DNA from: Anaeramoeba flamelloides
Taxonomy: Eukaryota; Metamonada; Anaeramoebidae
Reading direction: 5' to 3'
DNA length: 64,000 nucleotides
Assembly (NCBI GenBank): GCA_027625915.1
Contig: JANTQA010000036.1
Span: 10,561,001 to 10,625,000, forward strand
The position numbers were made by a program, and so were the translations under genes. Below the pieces are notes generated by a model, which did no database searches, had not been told where the DNA came from, and saw only the letters and a program-made list of their open reading frames with translations. This document shows, in pieces, positions 1 through 12,300 of the stretch (its first letter is position 1; every line of letters begins with the position of its first letter).

Positions 1-2781
1 ATAATTACAAAACATGTCTTACTTTTAATACTATTTTCAGAGATGAATTATTGTTTTTAAAAGACTGATCCATTTTTCTAATTTTTGAAAAGTTCAAAAT
101 CCAACATATTTCCAAATTATTTAAAAATAATTATTTTCTTTGAAAGAAGATTGAAATATTATTGCCTGTAAAGGATTTATACAAAAATACACTTTAAAAA
201 TGAAAACACTAAGTTCTAAAATAACTAAGTTTAAAAAATCTACTTAATCTCAAAAAAAAATACAATAATTATTTTAAACTTGTAAAAAATATAGTTATTG
301 ATTCAAAGAACAGACCAAATCTATTTTTTCTTGGGATTAAATGAAAAAATATGAGAAAAAGAACAAAAGAATCGAATTAAAAATTCTCCCGAAATACTTT
401 TTTAAAACCTGGAAAATTCAACTTATTATCTCAAGAAATACTTTTTAATTTGATTATTTATAATTAATAATTATAAACCCAATCTTAATTATTTCAGTAA
501 GTCATTAACAATCCAATGATTAAATTTATCAAATAGGTTTTACATTTATTTCTCAATTTTTTCAAGATTTTGCAACAAATAAAACAATTCAAATGCATAT
601 TTCTAATAATAAAAAAAATAATAGATATTATCAAATACCTGATTTTAATACAAACAGTTCCTTGTTTATACTCTTGGTATTTGAAAAAGTATATTGACAA
701 GTCTTTTTAAATTTCAGGAAATTGAATAAATATTTGTGAATAAAATAAATGATCAAATTTTTTAGATGTTCAAGGATACAATATTTGATTTATTTTTCAT
801 GTATTTTTAAAATAATATTAAAGACACAACGTTACTTGTTCTTAAAGAATCTCAGAAATTACTAAAAGTGATATTTATTCAAAAGAAAATTTTTTTGCAA
901 ATTTTTCTTTTTCTAATTTGATCCAAAAATCCAAACAAAAAAGGATCAGATCTTTTGACTGAAAATTACATTGAAAAAATGAAATCTTTTAAAAATGATT
1001 ATTCATTTCTCTAAAGTTGACAAAGGAAGTTTCTTATTGGGTTTAATTGTTTCCTAATGTAAGTAATTACACTCTTACCTTTGGGAAAAAAAATAAATAA
1101 GAGTTACTAGTCCCTTAAAATGATCAACATCATTTACTCTTCATTAATGACTCGAATAATATCTTTTTCTTAATGGTTTTTTGTTTTTTTAAATACTTTA
1201 TTAAAATAATGAAATGTGTGAATAACATAAAAGAAATTTATATTTTCAATTTCTAGTTTCAAATCAACCGAAAAACCTTAATAAACTATTTTTTGCGTGA
1301 AAAAAAATTAAACTAGATTTTTAATTGTAAACATTAATAGAACATGAGAATGAAAAAGAAAGATCAATTAATATAATAGTAAAATAATATTTAATCATCA
1401 AAAGAAAGCCAAGGTTCCAAAAACAAAATCCTTTTTTTAATACTATATCTTTATTTCAATATTTTTTCTTTGATTGATCTAATCGGAAAAATTTATTGAA
1501 AAAACTAAATATTTTGGAGATCTCAAAAACAACATATCATATTTCGATTAAAAAGAAGATACGAATTGTAATTACTGATTTTATTGAAAATAATATAATG
1601 GGTTATTCTTTCAAGTTAATTAGTTACTTTTTTGAATTGGTTTTTCTTTTAGTTTTAAATAATATTTCAGACTAAAAAACGCATTTATCTTTTTTTCTTG
1701 TTGAATTTTTTACAATAAACTCAAAATATTTTTTCAAAATAATTTATGTACAAAAGTTTAGTCAGTTTTTCAATGTTAAAAGTTGTGTTTCTTTTTTAGA
1801 GACGGTAGAGACATTAAATGATCATAGAAAAGTACAAAAAAAAGGAAATTTGATATTGATTTTATGAAAGATCTACTATTAAAAAAGAAAATCTCAAAAT
1901 TATATATCAAAAATAAAAATTTTCTGTAAAAATAGAGTTAATTTTATGGTAAAAAATAATTTTCCTAAAAAAAACCTACAAGTTAGAATCTAAAAAAAAT
2001 ATTAGAATTTGTTTAGATAAAAAAAAAGAATTGTTACTATTCTCAAAAATATTTTAAAAAATAAACAATTATAATTTTCTTTCAAAAATGGTTTTATACT
2101 GGGTTAAAATATTAAATACTGATTTAACTTTTATATTGGAAAAAAAAGAATAAAAAGTACTAAATTTATTAAAATTGAGATCCGAGAGCTAAAAAAATAT
2201 TTTTTTGATAACTCTAAATAAAAAATTAAGTGTAAATTATTGCCACATTTCGTATTTAAACAAATAGTTTAAATTTACTCTCTTTTAAATATAACCAGTT
2301 AGATTTTTAATACACAAGCTTTGAACAAAATATAAGACAAAACAATCTCAAATTAAGACTCTTTTTTTTACAAATTTTTTAACAGAAATTATTTTACTGG
2401 ATAACTGAATTTTGAACTCGGAATTACAGGGTTTTGAACTTTGAATTCTGTTGAAATTTTATATCTTAAAACTGGAACTGAATGTAAAAAAATAAGAACT
2501 AGGTGACTGAAACGTGATTTAATATCAAATTTTTGAAAAAATCGAAAAATTTAGATTTTTTTCTTTATTCAACTTTGGGTTTACACTATTAATTCGAAAG
2601 GACTTTAATTTGTAACAAATAAAAATATTTTAATATGTTACAGTATTAATGTAGTGGATATAGGTGATAAAAATTCAGTTACTTTATTCTATCTGAAGTT
2701 ATATATCGGAACATAAAAAAATGAAAATTTTAATTTTTTGGAAAAATCTGGTTGAATATACAGTAATTTTTGAAAAGTATA
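1..2781. other. AT-rich intergenic DNA, no gene seen
   Basis: No open frame here has convincing codon use, splice signals or protein-like composition. The stretch is homopolymer-rich. Around 1,290-1,350 there is a motif resembling the left end of the foldback family seen at 29,159 and 44,081 (TTTTTAATTGTAAACATTAA), suggesting a decayed partial copy. Confidence 0.6.
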
Positions 2782-2976
2782 CAGTCAGTTTCACTTTTAA
2801 GGCACAAACTATCAACGAAATTTAAGGCACAAAAAAATCTGAAATTAAGGCACAAAATTTGGATTTTTTTTTTACAATTTATTTTTACTAGATTGTGTAT
2901 TTTGTGCTTTAATTTGAGATTTTTTTTGTGCCTTAAATTTCGTTGTAAGTTTGTGCCTTAAAAGTGAAACTGACTG
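2782..2976. mobile_element. Tc1/mariner-like foldback MITE
   Basis: The two ends are near-perfect inverted repeats of about 75-80 bp, beginning CAGTCAGTTTCACTTTTAAG and closing with the reverse complement. The word TTAAGGCACAAA recurs within each arm. Both ends are flanked by TA, and TA plus a CAGT start is the usual form of Tc1/mariner ends, so a TA target duplication is likely. There is no coding capacity, so the element is non-autonomous. Short open frames across it are by-products of the repeat. Confidence 0.85.
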
Positions 2977-3928
2977 TAAAATCAGATACTCTTTGGAAAA
3001 GAAAGGAGATTGGACTCATGACAATTGAGAAAACTTTATTTTATAGAAATTTTAAATCTTTTAGAAAGAAGCTACAGAAAAAAGCATACATAAAGATTTT
3101 TAAATGTTTTTTTGATTTTTTTAAAATATGCTTTTTCAATCTTGGTAAAAACAATAAATAGTTACAATTGAATCTTTTATAATGAATCTATTTTTTTTTT
3201 AAATAAATTATTTGGGATATTTTGTGAAAATATAATAAAAATAATTTTAATTAATGAGAGTCTGTGAATTGTGGATTAAATATAAAATGTTCCAATTCAT
3301 AAAGATTATATTCTGTGACATAGATTAAACTAACATTTTTTGATTGAAATTCAAAGATGAATATTTCGTTTGATTGGAAATTATGTTTATTATTGATTAA
3401 AAAAAAAAAATAAAAAAAAATTGTTTTTTCTTTCCCAAATGAAAATTAGAAAACAAAAACAACTTTTATAAAAATATAAAATCAAATTATTTCTAAAAAA
3501 TTAATCAAAGATGGTTTAAAATAAACAAATAATATGGTTTAAATAATTAAATATATTTTCTTTATTGGGAATATTGAAAATCCCAAACTATGGATTTTTC
3601 AGCAACTATTATCATTAAATTGTATTTATTTATCTCTCATGATCCTGAATAACACTTGGAAACAATTTTTTTAATTTGAAATTTGTATAATCAAATTCTT
3701 AAATTCAAGTTAGTATCAAAAACTATAAAGAATCTATTTGGTCTCAACTCAATTTTTTGAAATTTTTTTATTAGAAACTAGATAATATATATTACAAGAA
3801 AAAAAAATTTGTTTTGGCTTTTTGAGTACTAACTTACGATTAAGTATATATACAGCTAAAATTACAAATTCTAATAATCTTTTTGATTTAAATCTAATTC
3901 AATTTAGAAAAAAATAACCTTTATTGAA
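2977..3928. other. AT-rich intergenic DNA, nothing recognised
   Basis: Only short chance frames and homopolymers are seen. There is no structured repeat or gene signal. Confidence 0.5.
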
Positions 3929-4311
3929 AAAAGTGAAACGTGTTTTTTCTTTGTGAACCTTATTGGAAACGAAAAGTAATTTTAATTAAAAGAAGAAACT
4001 GATTAACTTTTAAATACAACCCATATATTATTTTCAATCAAACAAGTAAACAGAATTTAAATCTACTTTCATATCAAAATTTTTCATGTTGTTTAGGAGA
4101 TCACAAAAAAGTGAATAATCTCAACAAATTCTAAATAATATGATCGACCAGTGAAATACCCCAACCAAAAGATAGTATCAAAAAAAATGTGATTGTTACC
4201 AATCCCTGATTTTGTCTTTATTTTTTATTTTTTCTTTAATTAATTGATCTTACTTTTAATTTTCAGCTATTATTAATGTTTATCATTAAAAACAGTGTTT
4301 AACTGTTTTTT
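3929..4311. mobile_element. Foldback element (AGTGAAAC-end family), diverged copy
   Basis: The left end reads AGTGAAACGTGTTTTTTC and the right part contains the reverse-complement-like GTTTATCATTAAAAACAGTG. Internal blocks (AAAAGAAGAAACTGATTAAC near the left, TTGATCTTACTTTTAATTTTC near the right) match, in the same order, the better preserved copy at 44,081-44,462. No coding capacity. Confidence 0.55.
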
Positions 4312-4555
4312 ACCCAAACTGTAATAAACAATTATAGACGGAAAAGTCAGGGGTATTTAAAAATTAATAGATTTAATAATAATAATATCAAGAAAAAATT
4401 ATTTCATCAAGTGCCGTAGAGTGCCTAGGTTTTGATTACTTTTCATAACATTAAGAAAATTTCTTAAATTTCTTATTTATTTCAAAAAGTGAAAAAAACA
4501 TAACGGTGATTTTCTAGAATTCAAGTGAACAGGGTAAACATTTGATTTTCTAACT

Positions 4556-5183
4556 AAACTTTTTTTCAAAAATTGTGACTCACCTGAAATAATAAATTGA
4601 AAAAACAAAAAAATGCCCTTTAGTATTCAAGAACAATTAATAACGAAATAAGATTTGTAATTCACTTTTAAGTCATTCTAAACCTATAAACGCATGATAT
4701 ATTAAAAATTATAAAAAAATAAAGCCAAAAACTCAAAAAAGGTGAGTCACAATTTTTGAAATAAGCATTACCGATTTTTTATTTGTGAACTTTCACTGAA
4801 AAAAAGTTGAACCACCAGATTTTTTATGAAAAATTAAATTCATTTTCAAAGATATTTTATAGTCACAATTTTCATAGTGATCATTAGTCTTTTCGCAGAT
4901 CTTTTTTTTTTCCACATGTTCTTTTATAAAAAAAAAAATAAAATAAAGAAAAAAGAAAATAAAGAAAAAAAAAAACAAAAACAAAAGAAAAACAAAAAAT
5001 TTGAAAAAGCAAAACAAAAGAAAAAATTCGAAAAAAAAAAGACAAACTTAAATATGCAAAATTAGAAAAAATGATTCTGATCCAAAAATTTGAAAATTTT
5101 TTTTTGTTAAGAATACTGTAATAAACCTCAAAAAGACTCCCATTAACATTATAAAGCGAGCCAAAAGTTTTGAAAAATAGTTT
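4556..5183 (+). mobile_element. AAACT-ended TIR element, copy A
   Basis: It begins AAACTTTTTTTCAAAAATTG and ends with the inverted equivalent ending GAAAAATAGTTT. The same element recurs at 17,123-17,791 in the same orientation and at 54,405-54,973 inverted. A third, internal inverted copy of the terminal repeat (AGGTGAGTCACAATTTTTG, about 4,740) lies roughly 200 bp from the left end, as if two elements were nested. The centre is a purine-rich run of AAAGA/AAACA words, which creates open frames on both strands that are not genes. Confidence 0.8.
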
Positions 5184-5279
5184 AATTTTTTAAATTCATA
5201 AAATTGAAAGGTGGTTTTCTTTAAATCTGGTTTTATTTCGAAAATATATCAATTTTCTAATCAATTCTTTGATATTCTG

Positions 5280-5710
5280 GAAAACTTAACAACAGTACTA
5301 TAGAGTAACGTCAAATACTACCAAGTAACTTAGAGTGCCTAGGTTTTTTTTTAATTTTTGAAATGAAAAGAATGGAGTAAAATCCAAGATTTAACTCAAT
5401 TCTTTTAAATTTTGGAAAACCTAGTCACTTTACGACACTTGACGGCACTTCCATTAGGTTTTTTTTTTAATTTTTGTTTTGATTAGAAAATTAATAGATT
5501 TTCATTACAAAAACAAAAAGTGAAAAAAACCTAGGCAGTTCATGGTGTTTTTTTTTAATTTAAGAAATAAACCGAAAATGTATTTAATTGATTATTTATT
5601 TCTAAAATCAAAAAAACTTATTGACTGTGCCTAGGTTTTACAGAATTCAAAAGAATTGAGTAAAATTATTTGTTTTTCTCTATTCTTTTGAATTCTGTAA
5701 AACCGAACGG
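5280..5710. repeat. Hairpin repeats with CCTAGG words
   Basis: Several copies of GTGCCTAGGTTTT and its reverse complement alternate with short palindromes. The clearest is at 5,634-5,704: two 23-bp arms beginning GGTTTTACAGAATTC around a short loop. A related array lies at 23,040-23,320, and a single CCTAGG motif at about 4,430. No coding capacity. Confidence 0.6.
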
Positions 5711-6129
5711 TTTGAAGTGGAAATGTTTTTACTCCCTTTAAAATTAGTAAAAAAATAACACAAATTTTATCATCAATTGTTCTTCTTGGTTTCAAGAGAT
5801 TAAAGTCCATTTATATAATGTTTTGGTTCATATGACTCACACGGGGTGATATTTTTAGAAAGTCCTGAAACTATTAAAGAAGAAAGTTTTTTCCTTTTTT
5901 TATTTACAACCTTCGCATAAAAACAAAATATTAAATGAGAGACTACATTTGAACTGTTAGTGTTGATTAGGTTCTAATTTTTGGGACATAAAGATTAATC
6001 AATCCCTTAAAAAAGAAAAATGTCAATAAAATAACTATTGCATTGACTGGGAAGAAAAATCGAGAAGAAAGAAAACTCTTCGAAATACGTTTAACTCAAC
6101 TTTTCCTTGAATAAGAAGCACCTTCAGAG

Positions 6130-6290
6130 ATTTCAAAAGTTTAACCAAGACTTGATACTTTTAAACACTTCAAACACTTTTAAAGGGATCAAAATTTTGA
6201 GTCTTTCAGATCTTCCAAACACTTTTAGACAATTTACACCCTCAATACTTTTCAGTAAAAATCATGTAATTCTTTGTCGTGAGCAAAAAT
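6130..6290 (-). repeat. Inverted copy of the repeat at 7,780-8,240, next to the receptor start
   Basis: Read on the minus strand, this stretch matches the intron repeat at 7,980-8,240: TACTGAAAAGTATTGA, then a GTCTGAAAGTGTTTG-like block, then ATCCCTTTAAAAGTGTTTGA. It lies directly upstream of the receptor start codon, perhaps in its 5' leader, so the two copies face each other across exon 1. Confidence 0.7.
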
Positions 6291-6322
6291 TTTTGGAAAT
6301 TATTTTTTTCAAAATAGAACCA

Positions 6323-9300
6323 ATGCAAATGGATGCTATTTTTCGATTTCTTTTTCTTTTCATCACTTTCTTTGTTGTAACACAAAGCCAAGCAATACTG
6401 ACAACACACCCGCATCTGCAAACACCTTTATTTACAAAAAACAGTTTTTCTTTAAAAGGTGGATCGGATACTGTTGGAATTGTTTACCCAAACAACATCC
6501 TTGGGTTGCGTCTCAGGGAAGACGACAGCGTTACGGGGATTTTGAATCAAAATGGAGAAAATTTCATTGACTCATCACCAATTCAAGCACATATTTCCAA
6601 TGGAGGGACTAAGAGCATTCGATTGGGAAGACAAATTTTAAAAGAAGAACAACAAAACACAATTCTTTTGACGAACCCTCAACAGAAAAAAGATTTAATA
6701 ATCGATCCAATGGTTTACTCTTCATATTTCACAGGCTCTGAAATAGACATTGTGAAAACCTTTTCTGTTGGCAATGGATCTGATTCCTATACAATTATTA
6801 TGGCAGGCACAACTAACAGCCCTGATTTCCCCACAAAAAACCAAATAAGTAATGTAGCAACACCCGACACCTTGGACAATTTTGCCTTTATTACACGTTT
6901 TGATTCGAATGGCAATATCATTTTTTCCACTTATTTTGGTGGGACACTTGGTAACAAAGATACAAAAATTCAATCAACAATCGAGCCATTTCATACGGAA
7001 AGGGATTCGGTTGGTAACTTGTGGATTGTTGGAAAGGTAAGCCTTTTGTTTTCTTTTTCCATAGGCTTTGTTCGAAACAAAAAAAAAAAAAAAAAAAAAA
7101 CATATGGAGGAACAAATATTTCAGCATTTGTTTCCTTAAAATTATCAACAAAGAAGTGTTGGATTTGTCACCTAAAAAACAACTTCGAAAACTGTTGTTG
7201 TGATTAATACTTTCTTTTTAGTATTCGATCTAAACATTTTGAAATTATGAAGCCAATTGTTTGGTTTGAAAGGTTTGTTGAAGCAAGTAATCTACCCATT
7301 GGCTGATTAAACAGAGGAGAGCAAAAAAAAAATACATTTTTCTTTAATACCCTACTTTTTTGAGATTTTTAAGACAAAAAATAAAAGTGTCAATACTTGT
7401 TCTAATAATCATGATATATTTGATTGGTGTGAATCAAAATTTTGAGATTTTTCTGACAAAATCCGGTTTAAAATAACAATTTTCTTATTTTGTTCAAAAT
7501 CTTTTAAATTTTTATCTTTTTATGTTTTTTTAAAAAAAATAGAAGAAATTATTTATGAAAATAACAAATATACCACGATTATTAGAACAAGTATTGACAC
7601 TTTTATTTTTTGTTTAAATGTTCTTTATTTTGCAAATAACCTACCTTTTTGCGGAAAGATATTTTATCGAGAAAAAGTCCATTCGACCGAAAAAGTAACC
7701 CACATAACTCAATTTAACAAAAAAACATGCAAAATTTAGAAATCATTTTTACACATATCGACTTTTACAAATATTTTTCCCTTTAAAAGTGTTTGAAAGG
7801 TTTGTAAATTATCTGAAAGTGTTTGGAAGGTCTGAAAGACCCAAAGTTTTTATCCCTTTAAAAGTGCCGGAAAGCTTTAAAGAGGGGAGAAGGGCTTGTT
7901 AAAAGTCATGAATTTTGTGGTAGTCAACACTACAAAAATCTCATGGCTTTTACAAAATTTCGATTCTTCGAAAATGGTTGGTTATTGTTCGAAAGGTTGT
8001 AATTTTTACTGAAAAGTATTGAAAGGGGTGTAAATTGTCTGAAAGGTTGTAAATTGTCTGAAAGGTTGTAAATTGTCTGAAAGTGTTTGAAAGGTCTGAA
8101 AGACCCAAAGCATTTATCCCTTTAAAAGTGTTTGAAAATTATCTGAAAGTGTTTGAAAGGTCTGTAAGACCCAAAGTTTTTCTCCCTTTAAAGTGTTTGA
8201 AGTGTTTGAAAGAATCAAGTCTTTTTAAAAGCCATGGATTTTTTGTACTGTTCCACAACAAGAATAGCACAAAAATTGTGGAAACACTCGAGCCCTTTTC
8301 GAAATTTCAGCACCACAGTTCAGATCCTTACAAGATTTCAGTTTCCGATATTCTTTCAATTTTTTTCAAATTTTAAATACTTGAAAAAAGTTTTTTAAAG
8401 TAAAGTAGTGAAAAAAATACCGGTCATGAAAAAAATACCGGTCATGAAAAAAATCCCCAGACAAGATTTTTAATTGTGATTATTAGGAAAATTGATTTGT
8501 AATTTCTTTTATTTTAAATCAAATCCTTATTTTAAGAATAAAACCTTTAAAATTATAACACATCCACTTATTAGAATGATGGGTTAATGAAATTACACTT
8601 ATTCAAAATACAATTCAATCAATCAAAAAACAATGAATAAAAATTACCATTTTCCAAACTCTAGTAAACCTCTATAAAACTCGATTGTTTTTTTCAAAAA
8701 AAGATGATCTACTTTTGCTATCAAACAATTTCTTGAGTATTCTAGAGAAACACCACTTTAATGAACTTTAGGTAGGTTTATTACTATGACTGATAAAAAA
8801 TTTGGTTATTTATAAAAAGGATTTGATTTTGAATATATTTGAAATTACACATCAATTTTCCTAATATTCACAATTAAAAATCTTGTCTGGGATTTTTTTC
8901 ATGCCCGGTATTTTTTTTACTACTATACTAATAAAAGGGTAAAAAAATTTTTTTCAAAAAAAGATAACCTCTTGGAATTTGTTTTGAAATATTTCAAAGT
9001 TATCCAAAAGAAAAATATTTGTTGACTTTCAAAAACACGAAACTCGTTTTATTGAAGAAAAAAAAACCAAAAAGTTTTTTGAATGGAAGTTTTTTAAAGT
9101 TTTAAACATAAAAACTTTTAAATTTAGAGGAATTGGATTTTGATCTAAAAATTACAATTCAGAATTAGAAATAATTTCAAAAAAACAAAGTGTTGCGAAT
9201 TATGAAATGTGTTTTCAATTCTTGTCGTGTTGTAAAAAAACAATAATCATTTTTTTACATAAATTTTTTTAAAAATCTTTTTGTCGATATTTATTATTCA

Positions 9301-12300
9301 AATAAGGAAAAACAAATTGAATTTTCCAGAATTCACAAAACATTAGAGGACTTGACGATATCTTTTCTGTTAAGTCGCGATAACGTTTCAAAAATGGCGA
9401 TATTACATAAAATCGCCATATTCAATATTATCTTGATAATATGACAAATCGTGGTAATCGATACAAATCGTGATATCGTATAAAATCTCGATAATTGTCA
9501 AAAAATCTCGATAAAATCCAAAATATCGTGATTAAAAATTAATCGCGATATAATAGTTGATGGGGTTTTGAGGACTAATTCAATGATATTTTTAAAAAGA
9601 AAATTTTCTTATGATCAAAAAACAGATCCTTTAAAAAAAATAATAATTTTTCAAAAAAAAGCACAAAAAAAAAATAAAAATACACTCAATGATCAGATCA
9701 AAACAATTATTTGAATTTTTTTTTGATTTGGTTGACAAATTTATCTATTCTTTTCATCAGCTCAAGAAACAACTTTAGATAAATTATCATTTCTCAATCT
9801 ATTGTAGCATTATATATTGATATGGAAATAAAATACTTTGGATACTATCAATTTTTCATGTATTCTAAATTTGTATGTGTTTTTGGATTAAAATTTTTTT
9901 AACATATCTGGAACACTAAAGGAAACATTTCATATTTTAAAGCCTTTTCAATATTAGAACCATACAGCCACAAATCCAGAATGATTGTTTTAAAAAATTG
10001 TTATCTTCTTTTTTTCAAAACTTTAAATTTTAGAGAAATTTCAACACTAAAAGTTAGAATGTTTTTTTTTATAGAATCGATCACTTAGATCTAATGGAAA
10101 CATCTATTTCTTCTTTTTGAGAATTTATATTTTGAAGGTAAAACACTTTTTTTTAAAAAAAGTTTTTCTATACCAGATATCAATGCCATTTTTTCAGAAT
10201 TGGTTGTTAATTGTTGGTTTGATCTCTTAATTTGGAATTTTAATTATTTTATCAAAAAATTCTTTTTACTTTTCCCTTCTTTTATTTTTATTCATGTACT
10301 CTAAAATAAAGATAAAATTAATGGTTTTAAATCTTTTAAAGTTTTCTATTTTACAAAAGTGAAAACTTTTTCAGAATAAAAACATTTAAAAAAAAAATAA
10401 GTTTTAAAAAAATGAATGGAGACTCACCCTTTAAATGCATGGTAGAGGTTGGGGTGTGAAAGAAGACACTTTTAAAAAATATGAGCCCTCAATTTTTTAA
10501 AATTGAAAATTTGAAAAAAGTTTTAATTAAGGCAATCGAAAACAAAAAAAAAAAATTACTCGATTTTTTAAAATAGCTTTATTTTGATTTTATTTTCCAA
10601 GAAAATATTTTTTTTTAATTTTAATTTGATAATCTAAAACAAAAAGATTTTAAAATTGATTTAGTATTTTTTAACAAAATTATTAATTTATGGATTTTTT
10701 TCAGTTAAACTACGACCTTTTCTGTGAAAAAGTATTACCTTCTCGAAAAAAAGTACTTTTCCGCAAAAAAAAGCACTTATTAGGGGAAAAGTGTTTATAA
10801 CCAAAAAATGAGTATTTTGCGAAACAAGTAAGCATATCCGTGAATTTGACATATAAAGATGGAAAATTCTATTTATCCTGGGTTATAAAACATTATAATT
10901 TTTTCTTTATTGGGTTTCGAGAAAAAAAATTATTAAATTATTACAATAAAAAAAAAAAAAAAATATAATTGGAACGAATAATGTAAGATTTAAAAAGTCT
11001 TTAAAAAATAAATGGTTAAATCACCACTTTTCAAAAATAATTGCAATAATATAGTTCTTAAATATTCCCTTTTTAAAATGATTTTATTTAATTGGATTTT
11101 ATGATATATCAGTAAAAAGAAAGAAAAAAAATGAAAGGAAAAATAATTTTGTCATGAATTAAGGGATCATTCTTTCATGGCAATAGGATAAAAATATTAA
11201 AATATGTTATGATGATATTATGTACTAACAAATTTTATATATGCCAAATTTCAAAAAATTATGATCAACTAAAAAACCCTGAAAAGAAAATTGTTTCATA
11301 AAGATCAATTTCGTTTTTTTAGTTTTTTTCTGAAAAAGAAAATTATTAAATTTATTTTATTTTTTATAATATAAAAAGTTTTTACTCTGTTTATTACTAT
11401 TTTCATACTATTGTACCAAAACTGAATATATTGTAATAAATATTAATGTAATTTTTTTTTTTGAGATAATTCTTTTGAATAAACAAAAAAATTGGTATAT
11501 TGAACCTATCATAAAATATTAGTATTATTTTAAGAAGGATATTTTTAATTATTCAAGTTTTTCAAAACAACTTAAAAAATTTACTCAAGAAATTATGATT
11601 TTATTTCAAAATTAAAAGTTGATTTTTACAAATTAAATTTTCTTGAAGATATTTGGGAATTAGTTAAATTTATACAAAAAATTTCAAAATCAATATTTTT
11701 ATTTGACAAATATGATTTGAATTGTTCTAACAATTCTTATGGAAAAGATTAAATAATTTTTTATTAAAAAAAATTCTCAAATTTAGAAAATTTTTTGCAA
11801 TTTTTTTTTGAAACAAGAAAAGAAGCTTTTCAATACATTAAAGAAAAAAATTGTTTTGTGTAATAGATCTCAATTTACTTGAGAAACTTTTGTTAAACTT
11901 CTATCAAATATTCATTTATTAAATCACCTATACTTCATTTAGTTTTATTGACTGAGATTTGAATTGAAATATTAATCAAAGAAAAAGAAACTAAATAAAA
12001 AATTTGCTTTCGAAATCAATACTTTCCAACATAAAACTGAAAAATATGTTTTCCCATTTTCAAGAATTAACTTAATTGTTAAACAAAATAATAAGGTTAC
12101 TTTTTTTCGTTTTATATTGGAAACATGAAATTTTGATTTCAAAAAATAGACTCACAATTAAGAAATTGTTTAGATGATATGAACTCATACATTTTATCAA
12201 CCAAAACACAAATTACATCAATGAGTAAAATTCCGACTTGTAAAAAAATTAAAATATTTTTTTTAGGTTTAAGGAACTAATATTTTTTACAAATAAAATA

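Noticed and set aside
4793-5065. Lys- and Phe-rich frames on both strands
   Set aside because: Produced by the purine-rich centre of the AAACT-ended element; the copies at 17,449-17,676 and 54,540-54,610 behave the same way.
8083-8376. 97-codon plus-strand frame
   Set aside because: It runs through the tandem GTGTTTGAAAGG repeats, whose period explains the repeated peptide.
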